Shown here: piece by piece, positions 51,100 to 58,608 of the stretch
Position numbering within the stretch: the stretch's first letter is position 1
How the letters are laid out: each line of letters begins with the position of its first letter
Origin: Flavobacterium sp. JAS
GTDB taxonomy: Bacteria > Bacteroidota > Bacteroidia > Flavobacteriales > Flavobacteriaceae
Assembly: GCF_020991455.1 (NCBI RefSeq)
Contig: NZ_JAJMOX010000007.1
Span: 1-64,000 of the forward strand
Reading direction: 5' to 3'
DNA: 64,000 nucleotides
Made by a program: the position numbers and the translations under genes
Notes under the pieces: model-generated
The model's input: the letters and a program-made list of their open reading frames with translations, nothing else
Database searches by the model: none
What the model was told of the DNA's origin: nothing

Positions 51100-52401
51100 T
51101 TATTTTCTTAATGATTTAAAAGCTGCACGAAGTTCTTCTGTAAAAAGCTGTGGTTCTTCCCAAGAGGCAAAGTGACCTCCTTTATTTACTTCGTTGAAAT
51201 AGATCAGGTTTTTATAGGCTTTTTCAGTCCATGTTTTTGGTGCCTGATAAATCTCTCCGGGAAATACTGTTACAGCAACCGAAATTTTGATTTCATTTGT
51301 TTTTTGCTCGACAACATTAAAATTGTTATTGTTGTTCTCCCAATATAAGTTTGCCGAAGAATTGGCTGTATTAGTGAACCAATACAACGATATATCGTCA
51401 AGGATTTCGTCTCTGGTAAGTGATTTTTCGGCATTACCACCGCTGTAAGTCCAATCATTGAATTTATCAAGGAAAAATGAAGCCAAACCAACTGGTGAAT
51501 CTGTAAGTCCGTATCCGATAGTTTGAGGACGGGTTACCATCATTCCGGCATATCCTCCACCTCGAGTATATAATTTATTAAGCGAATTAAAAGCTGCTTT
51601 TTCTTTAACTGATAATCCTGCAGGTGCCGGATCTCCGTCTTGTAATGCTTTGGCAATATCTGCTGGCACAGTTGCAGGCATATTCACATGAATACCTAAC
51701 AATCCCTCAGGAGCCTGACGCGCCATTGCATCTGCAATTACAGAACCCCAGTCACCACCTTGCGAAACATAATGTTTGTATCCTAAACGTTTCATTAATA
51801 CATCCCAAGCGCTTCCAATTTTTTCTACTCCCCAACCCGTTCCTGTAGGTTTTTCTGAGAAACCATACCCGGGCATTGAAGGAATTACCACATCAAAAGC
51901 ATCTTCGGCTTTTCCGCCATAAGCAATTGGGTCTGTTAGCGGGCCAATAACTTTTAAAAGTTCAAAGAAAGATCCCGGCCAACCATGCGTAATAATTATA
52001 GGTAATGCATTTTTATGTTTGGATTTTACATGGATGAATTGAATATCTAATCCGTCGATGTTCGTTATAAATTGTGGTAAAGCATTTAGCTTGGTTTCTG
52101 TTTTATGCCAGTCATAATCCGTTCCCCAATATTTTACAAGACCTTGTATTTGTTCTAATTTCACTCCTTGAGATTGATCTTTTACCGTTTCTTTTTGTGG
52201 CCATCTTGTAGCATTTACTCGTTCACGAAGTTCTGTAATTGCTTTTTCTGAAATACTAATGTGATAAGGACGAATCGCTTCTGAATTTATTTTGCTTTTC
52301 TCCAAATTCTTTTGTGCAAAACCTGTTGTGGTAAGCAACATAAAAGCACCTACGGCAAAAATATTTGCAATGCTTCGTTTGTTTGTTTGAATTGTTTCCA
52401 T
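51100..52401 (-). CDS. Secreted EHN-type epoxide hydrolase (copy 2)
   Basis: 433 residues. A signal peptide (SIANIFAVGAFMLLTTTGFAQ) precedes the EHN domain (IRPYHISISEKAITELRERV, RWPQKETVKDQSQGV) and the hydrolase domain with IIITHGWPGSFFELL, GGDWGSVIADAMA (Asp nucleophile) and NKGGHFASWEEPQLF (His). It is the same family and layout as the copies at 48046 and 54309, with shared blocks such as GGKAEDAFDVVIPSMPGYGF. Its own repeat-type promoter precedes it. Confidence 0.92.
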   Translation of the reverse strand: METIQTNKRSIANIFAVGAFMLLTTTGFAQKNLEKSKINSEAIRPYHISISEKAITELRERVNATRWPQKETVKDQSQGVKLEQIQGLVKYWGTDYDWHKTETKLNALPQFITNIDGLDIQFIHVKSKHKNALPIIITHGWPGSFFELLKVIGPLTDPIAYGGKAEDAFDVVIPSMPGYGFSEKPTGTGWGVEKIGSAWDVLMKRLGYKHYVSQGGDWGSVIADAMARQAPEGLLGIHVNMPATVPADIAKALQDGDPAPAGLSVKEKAAFNSLNKLYTRGGGYAGMMVTRPQTIGYGLTDSPVGLASFFLDKFNDWTYSGGNAEKSLTRDEILDDISLYWFTNTANSSANLYWENNNNNFNVVEQKTNEIKISVAVTVFPGEIYQAPKTWTEKAYKNLIYFNEVNKGGHFASWEEPQLFTEELRAAFKSLRK

Positions 52402-52447
52402 TGTGTTTTTGATTTTAAATTATTTGTTTATCAGTTAATTTCTTGGT

Positions 52448-52522
52448 CAAAAGTATCCCGATAACAAGCCTTTTAAAATCAAGAAATATCTCAAACAGGC
52501 GAAGTTGATGCCCAAACGGACA
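52448..52522 (-). promoter_or_regulatory. Direct repeats and promoter of epoxide hydrolase copy 2
   Basis: On the minus strand TGTCCGTTTGGG (52511-52522) and CGCCTGTTTGAG (52490-52501) are 21 bp apart. TACTTTTG (52448-52455) starts 46 bp after the start of the proximal repeat. Confidence 0.65.
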
Positions 52523-52940
52523 TTCTCAAACTTGAAAAATCTAACCAGTCAGAATAATGGCAATTTTTCTAAAATTAAATAGATGGAAGCGATGGGACTA
52601 ACGTACTGCTTATTGTAGATAGAATTCCAGGAATTGAATAAGTATTACAATGTAAAATTACCTCTTAATACTATCATAACCAATATTAAATGATATTCTA
52701 ACTGCTATTTACAATACTTTACAAATGTATTTTCTTATGATTTTTGCAAATAGATCTTCAAACATTAATAAACTGAATATTAAAACAATAACAGTATTAT
52801 ATTAGAATACCTTTATATTAAAAATTCACTTATCCGCACATTCAGACTCCCCCCTTTAGGATAAAGGCAAATGCTTTTTTGCCCATAATTTGATTCCATT
52901 ATTATAGTGCTGCAGACCCAAGACATTTCGGGTTTGCAAT
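52523..52940. other. Non-coding spacer between two divergent repeat-type promoters
   Basis: About 420 bp with no credible gene. A 20-codon open stretch near 52580-52640 (ending NVLLIVDRIPGIE) faintly recalls a TonB plug but is too short to call. The TGTCC-type repeat sets lie at each end. Confidence 0.5.
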
Positions 52941-53015
52941 TGTCAGGTTCACTATCCACTTCGTCTGTTTAACCTATATTTTGAATGTACTGGCTGTACA
53001 GTCAAAATACCTTTG
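52941..53015 (+). promoter_or_regulatory. Direct repeats and promoter of the 53051 gene
   Basis: TGTCAGGTTCAC (52941) and CGTCTGTTTAAC (52962) are 21 bp apart. TACCTTTG (53008-53015) starts 46 bp after the start of the second repeat. The following leader TTTCAGAAATTTAAA is almost the same as at 54266. Confidence 0.65.
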
Positions 53016-53050
53016 TTTCAGAAATTTAAAATAATTTAAAATCAAATACA

Positions 53051-53797
53051 ATGGAAGCAGCTAAACAAAAAGCAAAAAATGATTTATTAGAATTGACAAT
53101 CAAAGCTCACGGCGGCACAGAGAACTTTAATAAGTTCGAGACTGTCTCAGCAAGACTTATCTGCGATGGAGTGCTTTGGTCAATGGTAGGACATCCGGGA
53201 TCAGTAGACGATATTTATGTTACCTCTAACACAAATAAACAATTTACTTCACACTCTCCATTTCTAAATGAAGACTGGCATACTGCATTTACGGCAGGAC
53301 ACGTTGCTGTAAAGAATAGTAAAGATGAAGTCCTTGAAGAGCTTTCAAATCCGCGGGACTCTTTTGCGGGATACACTACAGAAACTCCGTGGAGCCGTCT
53401 TCAACTTGCTTATTTTACCGGATATGCAATGTGGACCTACTTTAATGCTCCCTTTAATTTTGCAGGTGAAGGTTACAAAGTAGAAGAATTGGAACCGTGG
53501 GAAGAAAAAGGGGAAGTATTTAGAAGACTTCAGGTAACCTTTCCGGAAGAAGTAGCTACGCATTCTCCCGTGCAGACTTTTTATATAGACAAAGATGGCC
53601 TTATCAAAAGACATGATTATAATGTAGATATTGCCGGAGGTGCTACCGCTGCGCATTATTTATCTGATTATATCGATGTTCAGGGCATTAAAATAGCTAC
53701 TAAAAGAAATGTATACGTAAGACAGGAAGATAACACTCCATTGTTTCCTGAACCATTATTAGTATCCATTGATCTGAGAGAAATCAGCAGAAAGTAA
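53051..53797 (+). CDS. Conserved protein of unknown function
   Basis: 248 residues with no signal peptide or membrane helix. It has a pattern I recall from a widespread uncharacterised family: IKAHGGTENFNKF, LICDGVLWSMVGHPG, SNPRDSFAGYTTETPWSRLQLAYFTGYAMWTYFNAPF, PVQTFYIDKDGLIKRHDY and GGATAAHYLSDY. Tryptophan- and His-containing blocks suggest ligand binding or hydrolysis, but no function can be assigned. Its promoter is of the 21-bp repeat type, so it probably works with the epoxide hydrolases. Confidence 0.8.
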   Translation: MEAAKQKAKNDLLELTIKAHGGTENFNKFETVSARLICDGVLWSMVGHPGSVDDIYVTSNTNKQFTSHSPFLNEDWHTAFTAGHVAVKNSKDEVLEELSNPRDSFAGYTTETPWSRLQLAYFTGYAMWTYFNAPFNFAGEGYKVEELEPWEEKGEVFRRLQVTFPEEVATHSPVQTFYIDKDGLIKRHDYNVDIAGGATAAHYLSDYIDVQGIKIATKRNVYVRQEDNTPLFPEPLLVSIDLREISRK

Positions 53798-53835
53798 CAT
53801 TTTATAGTATCAGCAACAAAACTATTAATTCAATT

Positions 53836-53870
53836 TAAAAGCATCATATCTTATAAATGTGGTGCTTTTA
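53836..53870 (+). terminator. Terminator after the 53051 gene
   Basis: TAAAAGCA.CATAT and ATGTGGTGCTTTTA pair with small mismatches, 38 bp after the stop codon; T run at the right side. Confidence 0.6.
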
Positions 53871-53887
53871 ATAACATCTAAATAATT

Positions 53888-54097
53888 ATGAAAAATAAAA
53901 TTGCATTTGCACTTAGCATGGGTATTATTACAACAGGAATCATTTCTTTCAGTCTGATTGCAATAAACCTTGGTTTTACGGATAACTTTTTGAAGGTCTG
54001 GCTTAGATCATGGGGAATGGCTTATATTCTTGTCATACCCGCTATACTACTTATTGGACCGCTTTTACAAAAGCTTATAGACAAAAATATAGCATAA
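53888..54097 (+). CDS. DUF2798-type small membrane protein
   Basis: 69 residues with two hydrophobic helices (FALSMGIITTGIISFSLIAI and YILVIPAILLIGPLLQ) joined by FLKVWLRSWGMAY. WxxSW..AY..v.PaiLl.GPl is the DUF2798 pattern, normally two helices. Function unknown; it sits in the inner membrane. It lies between two promoters of the repeat-type set and is probably transcribed by read-through from 53051. Confidence 0.75.
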   Translation: MKNKIAFALSMGIITTGIISFSLIAINLGFTDNFLKVWLRSWGMAYILVIPAILLIGPLLQKLIDKNIA

Positions 54098-54191
54098 GGC
54101 CAATTTATTAGATTTAATAATAAAGACAATTTCTTTTCTTATCCAATAATTTGATTCTGTTTTCTAAGCCCAAAAGTTTCAGATTTTAAAT

Positions 54192-54266
54192 TGTCCAGTT
54201 CACTACCCACTTCGCCTGTTTGACCTATTCTCTGATTGTAGCAACTGGATTGTCAAAATACCTTTG
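54192..54266 (+). promoter_or_regulatory. Direct repeats and promoter of epoxide hydrolase copy 3
   Basis: TGTCCAGTTCAC (54192) and CGCCTGTTTGAC (54213) are 21 bp apart. TTG (54236-54238) and TACCTTTG (54259-54266) are a -33/-7 pair with 20 bp between. The -7 box starts 46 bp after the start of the second repeat and rules out translation from 54264. Confidence 0.7.
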
Positions 54267-54308
54267 TCTCAGAAATTTAAAATCAATATTCTTTTAAAAC
54301 CAAAAACA

Positions 54309-55601
54309 ATGAAAACAATTAAACAATACAAACAACGCTTTACCGGTATTCTGACAACCGCTTTACTATTATTAATGGTAACAGCTGGTTTGGCGCAGAA
54401 AAAACAAGCCGCAAATAATGCTTCTGAGTCTATTCGTCCTTTTGAATATCATGCGACACAAGTTCAGCTTGACGATTTAAAACGTAGAATACAAAACACA
54501 AAATGGCCAGACAAAGAACTTGTTACAGATAATACGCAAGGTGTGCCACAAGCGACAATTCAATCACTTGCCAAATATTGGGCAAACGATTATGACTGGC
54601 GCAAGATCGAAAACAAAATCAATTCTTATCCTAATTTCATTACTACAATTGATGGAGTTGATATCCATTTTATTCAGGTAAAATCTAAACATAAAAACGC
54701 TTTGCCAATCATCATTACTCACGGATGGCCGGGCTCTATTATCGAGCAGCTTAAGATTATTGGTCCGCTTACTGACCCAACAGCTTACGGTGGAAAAGCC
54801 GAAGATGCTTTTGATGTTATTATCCCTTCAATTCCCGGATACGGATTTTCAGGCAAACCAACTGAATTAGGCTGGGGTCCTGAGCGCGTTGGAAAAACGT
54901 GGGTAACTTTAATGAAACGTCTTGGATATCAAAAATTTGTAGCTCAAGGTGGTGACTGGGGTGCTCTTATTACTGATATGATGGGCGTACAAGCTGCACC
55001 AGAACTTATTGCAATCCATACAAATATGGCCGGCGCAGTTCCTCCTTCAATTGATGCTGCTGCTTTTGGTGGTGCTCCTGAACCTACTAACCTTTCAACT
55101 GATGAAAAGAAAGCCTATGGACAACTTGCCTTTTTCTACAAACATGGTCTTGCATACGCTCAGGAAATGGGAAATCGTCCTCAAACCTTATATGCGATCG
55201 AGGATTCACCTATTGGTTTAGCTTCATGGATATTAGATCATGATGCAAGAAGTCTGGAGTTGATCTCGCGTACCTTTGCCGGAAAAAATGAAGGTCTTAC
55301 TAAAGATGATATTCTGGACAATATTACGTTGTATTGGTTAACAAATACCGCAGTTTCTTCTTCTCGTTTGTATTGGGAAAACAAACTTGCTTTCTTTGCA
55401 CCAAAGAATGTAAAAATCCCTGTAGCAGTAAGCGCTTTTCCTGATGAAATATACACAACTCCACATACTTGGGCAGAAAAAGCATATCCAAATCTGGTTT
55501 ATTTCAATAAATTAGAAAAAGGAGGTCACTTTGCAGCCTGGGAACAACCTGAAACCTTTAGCAAAGAATTAAGAGCTGCTTTCAAATCAGTACGTAAATA
55601 A
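54309..55601 (+). CDS. Secreted EHN-type epoxide hydrolase (copy 3)
   Basis: 430 residues from ATG at 54309, since an ATG at 54264 lies in the -7 box. A signal peptide (FTGILTTALLLLMVTAGLAQ) precedes the EHN domain (IRPFEYHATQVQLDDLKRRI, TKWPDKE) and the hydrolase domain: IIITHGWPGSIIEQL, QGGDWGALITDMMG (Asp nucleophile) and LEKGGHFAAWEQPETF (His). It would act on epoxides in the periplasm. It ends with a strong terminator. Confidence 0.92.
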   Translation: MKTIKQYKQRFTGILTTALLLLMVTAGLAQKKQAANNASESIRPFEYHATQVQLDDLKRRIQNTKWPDKELVTDNTQGVPQATIQSLAKYWANDYDWRKIENKINSYPNFITTIDGVDIHFIQVKSKHKNALPIIITHGWPGSIIEQLKIIGPLTDPTAYGGKAEDAFDVIIPSIPGYGFSGKPTELGWGPERVGKTWVTLMKRLGYQKFVAQGGDWGALITDMMGVQAAPELIAIHTNMAGAVPPSIDAAAFGGAPEPTNLSTDEKKAYGQLAFFYKHGLAYAQEMGNRPQTLYAIEDSPIGLASWILDHDARSLELISRTFAGKNEGLTKDDILDNITLYWLTNTAVSSSRLYWENKLAFFAPKNVKIPVAVSAFPDEIYTTPHTWAEKAYPNLVYFNKLEKGGHFAAWEQPETFSKELRAAFKSVRK

Positions 55602-55643
55602 ATTCCGAAAGCAATTTTATATTGCATTCAAAAAATAATAGTT

Positions 55644-55686
55644 GCTCCATTTACTAACTTTATCGGTTAGTAAATGGAGCTTTTTT
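55644..55686 (+). terminator. Strong terminator after epoxide hydrolase copy 3
   Basis: GCTCCATTTACTAAC and GTTAGTAAATGGAGC pair perfectly around TTTATCG, followed by TTTTTT, 42 bp after the stop codon. Confidence 0.9.
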
Positions 55687-55755
55687 ATGTAATTATCAAA
55701 GCTAATTCGACGCAGAAAACACAATCACATTCAACATCTCACTTAAAACTTCGGC

Positions 55756-56499
55756 TTAAGCCAAAACCATTCCGCCATCCATAATAATATCAGCACCGGT
55801 TATAAACACACCAGCTTCACTGCTTATATACGAAACCATTTTAGCGACATCGGCTGCAGTTCCCATTTGTTTTAGTGGAATCCTGTCAACAACAACATCC
55901 ATAATAGATTTTACAGTTTCTTCGTCTAAACCTACTTTTTTCATTACTTCCGTTTCTGTTGGGCCCGGACTTACCGAATTTACTCTGATTTTTCTTGGAG
56001 CCAATTCAAGCGCTGCAATTTTCATTATAGCATTAAGAGCCGTTTTGCTCGAAGAATAAATCGATGAACCTGCCCCACTCATACTTGCCGTATTAGAAGA
56101 AAGAAACACAACCGAAGCTCCGTCTTTCAAAATTGGAATAAATTTGCTTAAAGTAAAATACGCTCCTTTAAGGTTTATATTCATAATATCATCATATAAA
56201 GCTTCTGTCGCTTGCTCAATAGTTCCTAATCCTGCAATTCCTGCATTGATAAACAGAATATCAATTGGTCCAAAATCTTCTTTGACTTTTAAAGCTAAAC
56301 GATCAATATCCGAAACACTCGATTGATCTGCAACAATAGCTGTAACACCCAATTCTGAGGCTGCTTTTTCAATTGCTTCTTTTCTTCTTCCTGTAATAAC
56401 AACTGTAACTCCTTGTTCTTTTAATTGTTTTGCAGTGGCGTAACCAATACCGCTATTTCCGCCTGTTATTACTGCAACTTTATTTTTTAAATTGTCCAT
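55756..56499 (-). CDS. Short-chain dehydrogenase/reductase
   Basis: 247 residues. The full classical set is present: TGGNSGIGYATAK (cofactor), INAGIAGLG (NNAG variant), SSNTASMSGAGSSIYSSSKTAL (catalytic Ser and YxxxK) and SPGPTETEV. It likely uses NADPH on a carbonyl or alcohol. It is divergent from an HxlR gene 239 bp away that probably represses it. Confidence 0.92.
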   Translation of the reverse strand: MDNLKNKVAVITGGNSGIGYATAKQLKEQGVTVVITGRRKEAIEKAASELGVTAIVADQSSVSDIDRLALKVKEDFGPIDILFINAGIAGLGTIEQATEALYDDIMNINLKGAYFTLSKFIPILKDGASVVFLSSNTASMSGAGSSIYSSSKTALNAIMKIAALELAPRKIRVNSVSPGPTETEVMKKVGLDEETVKSIMDVVVDRIPLKQMGTAADVAKMVSYISSEAGVFITGADIIMDGGMVLA

Positions 56500-56708
56500 T
56501 TTCTATGTTTTAAATTAACGGTACAAAGTTAAAACGCAGAACATATTACTTTTTCAGCGGTATCATTGAGTATACCAATTTAAAAAAAGTTAAACCATGT
56601 AAGTTGTTGAAGTTCATTTGAGTTGAGTTACTTACTAAACGAATAACTTATATTTTATTATCTGACCTATATGGTGGACAACTCACATCGGAAAAAATTA
56701 TAAAATGT

Positions 56709-56728
56709 TTTTATACCTTAGTATAAAA
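56709..56728. promoter_or_regulatory. Candidate HxlR operator
   Basis: TTTTATAC and GTATAAAA pair perfectly around CTTA, 10 bp upstream of the HxlR ATG at 56738. A related dyad (GGTATCA...TATACC) lies near 56565-56582, next to the dehydrogenase promoter. Two sites at the two genes would fit shared control. Confidence 0.45.
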
Positions 56729-56737
56729 TATTTACCA

Positions 56738-57088
56738 ATGGCAAGAAATCAACAAGAAGAAGTTCGTGCACTTCAGGATACTATATATGTTTTAGGTGGT
56801 AAATGGAAATTGCCTATTATCAATTCTATCTGTAATGGAAATACCCGATTTAAAGAAATTCAGCAAAGCATTCCGGGAATTACTTCACGAATGCTTTCGA
56901 AAGAATTAAAAGATATGGAACTCAACAATCTTGTCAAAAGAACAGAAGACAGAGATGCAATAATACCGATCCTTTATGAATCTACAGATTACTGCAAATC
57001 ATTTGGACCTATTATCACCGAAATGATTAACTGGGGAATATCTCATCGGGAACATATTAAAAACAAAAAAAACAATACTACAGTATAA
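56738..57088 (+). CDS. HxlR-family winged-helix regulator
   Basis: 116 residues from ATG at 56738 (MARNQQEEVRALQDTIYVLGGKWKLPIINSI), preferred because the longer frame from 56705 includes the operator. IQQSIPGITSRMLSKELKDMELNNLVKR is the recognition helix and wing. It lacks the N-terminal Cys of the other two HxlR proteins here, so its sensing mechanism probably differs. It likely controls the divergent dehydrogenase gene. Confidence 0.92.
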   Translation: MARNQQEEVRALQDTIYVLGGKWKLPIINSICNGNTRFKEIQQSIPGITSRMLSKELKDMELNNLVKRTEDRDAIIPILYESTDYCKSFGPIITEMINWGISHREHIKNKKNNTTV

Positions 57089-57264
57089 CTGTCAATTTTC
57101 AGCATTATAAGAATTAAAATGACAATATTATACCCTTAAAATATGGTCATTACACAAATTCAAAACATTTATAATAAAAACTGAAAGCCTATTTTCAAAC
57201 TCCCGTTTAAATTCGCTTTATAAAATATTCAACCAAACCGAATATTCATATAAACGATTAAACG

Positions 57265-58467
57265 ATGAAAAAAACCTTCAACTTATTTCTGGCTCTCACG
57301 ACCATTACTTTTAGTGCTTTTGCTAAACCTGTTCAGGATGATCCATCTTTGCTTTGGTTTAAAAAAACAACTGAAGTAGTTCAATTTCAATTAAACAAAG
57401 CTGCTCAAACTTATAAACCCGGAAAGAATCCGCGCTCAGTAAATCCTGATGGAACTGTAAGACTGGCTGGCTTGACAGATTGGACTACGGGTTTCTTTCC
57501 CGGAAGTCTTTGGTATGGCTATGAACTTACCGGAGATAAAACATTGGCCGAAGAAGCCAAAAAATTCACGCTTGCACTAGATTCTATTCGAAATATAAAA
57601 AATACGCATGATGTTGGTTTCATGCTATATTGCTCTTACGGAAATGCCTATAGAATTACCAGAGACAAAATTTATTTACCAATATTGGCAGATGGTGCCG
57701 CAAATCTTTATGCACGTTTTAGCCCAACTGTTGGAACCATTCGTTCCTGGGATTTCCCTTGGTTGCATTATCCGGTTATTATCGATAATATGATGAATCT
57801 GGAGTATTTATATTGGAGTGCACTTGAATTTAATAAACCAGAATACACAAATGCTGCCAGTACACATGCTTTGACTACTATGAAAAACCATTTTAGAAAA
57901 GATTATAGTTCGTATCACTTGGTAGATTATGATCCTAAAACGGGTAAAGTATTGCGCAAAGGAACACATCAGGGCGTTACAGACGATTCGGCTTGGGCAC
58001 GCGGGCAAGCTTGGGGATTATACGGTTATACCATGTGTTATGCCAATACCAAAAATCCAAAGTTTTTACAGCAGGCAGAACATATTGCTTCTTTTATCAT
58101 GAATCATCCCCGAATGCCAAAAGACAAAGTACCGGTTTGGGATTTTGATGTTCATAATGCTTTAGATACCGCAGAACTGGCTCCAAGAGATGCTTCGGCA
58201 GCAGCGGTTATAGCATCGGCTTTATTGGATTTAAGTACTCAGGTAAAAGATGGAAAAAAATATGCTGATTATGCCGAGGAGATATTAAAATCTCTTTCAT
58301 CAGACGCTTATTTAGCAAAACCGGGTGAGAATAATTATTTCATATTAAAACATAGCGTTGGTGCTTTTTTATACAATTCAGAGATTGATACGCCGCTTGA
58401 TTATGCCGATTATTACTACCTGGAAGCTTTAAAAAGATATGCCACAATCAAAAAAATTGAAATTTAA
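57265..58467 (+). CDS. GH88 unsaturated glucuronyl hydrolase
   Basis: 400 residues with a signal peptide (MKKTFNLFLALTTITFSAFA). The alpha/alpha barrel is shown by LAGLTDWTTGFFPGSLWYGYELTGD, THDVGFMLYCSYGNAYR (D116) and IIDNMMNLEYLYWSA (D174), the two catalytic Asp of the family, then VTDDSAWARGQAWGLYGYT. It hydrates and removes the unsaturated uronic acid left by polysaccharide lyases. With the lyase genes downstream it forms a uronic-acid-polymer pathway, probably for glycosaminoglycans. Confidence 0.93.
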   Translation: MKKTFNLFLALTTITFSAFAKPVQDDPSLLWFKKTTEVVQFQLNKAAQTYKPGKNPRSVNPDGTVRLAGLTDWTTGFFPGSLWYGYELTGDKTLAEEAKKFTLALDSIRNIKNTHDVGFMLYCSYGNAYRITRDKIYLPILADGAANLYARFSPTVGTIRSWDFPWLHYPVIIDNMMNLEYLYWSALEFNKPEYTNAASTHALTTMKNHFRKDYSSYHLVDYDPKTGKVLRKGTHQGVTDDSAWARGQAWGLYGYTMCYANTKNPKFLQQAEHIASFIMNHPRMPKDKVPVWDFDVHNALDTAELAPRDASAAAVIASALLDLSTQVKDGKKYADYAEEILKSLSSDAYLAKPGENNYFILKHSVGAFLYNSEIDTPLDYADYYYLEALKRYATIKKIEI

Positions 58468-58608
58468 AAAACTGTAATCCTATTAAATTAAACATGAACA
58501 TCAAAATACATTGCTTATAGAAAAACCAAAAACTTTTTTGTGGCTGGTAAATACAATCCACCCATAAAATTGCAAACTTACTAACTAAACCAAAAAACCT
58601 CTATAATT

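Noticed and set aside
52580..52641. Open stretch ending NVLLIVDRIPGIE, like the plug of a TonB receptor
   Set aside because: Only 20 codons between stops, no start codon and no supporting neighbouring sequence; likely chance.
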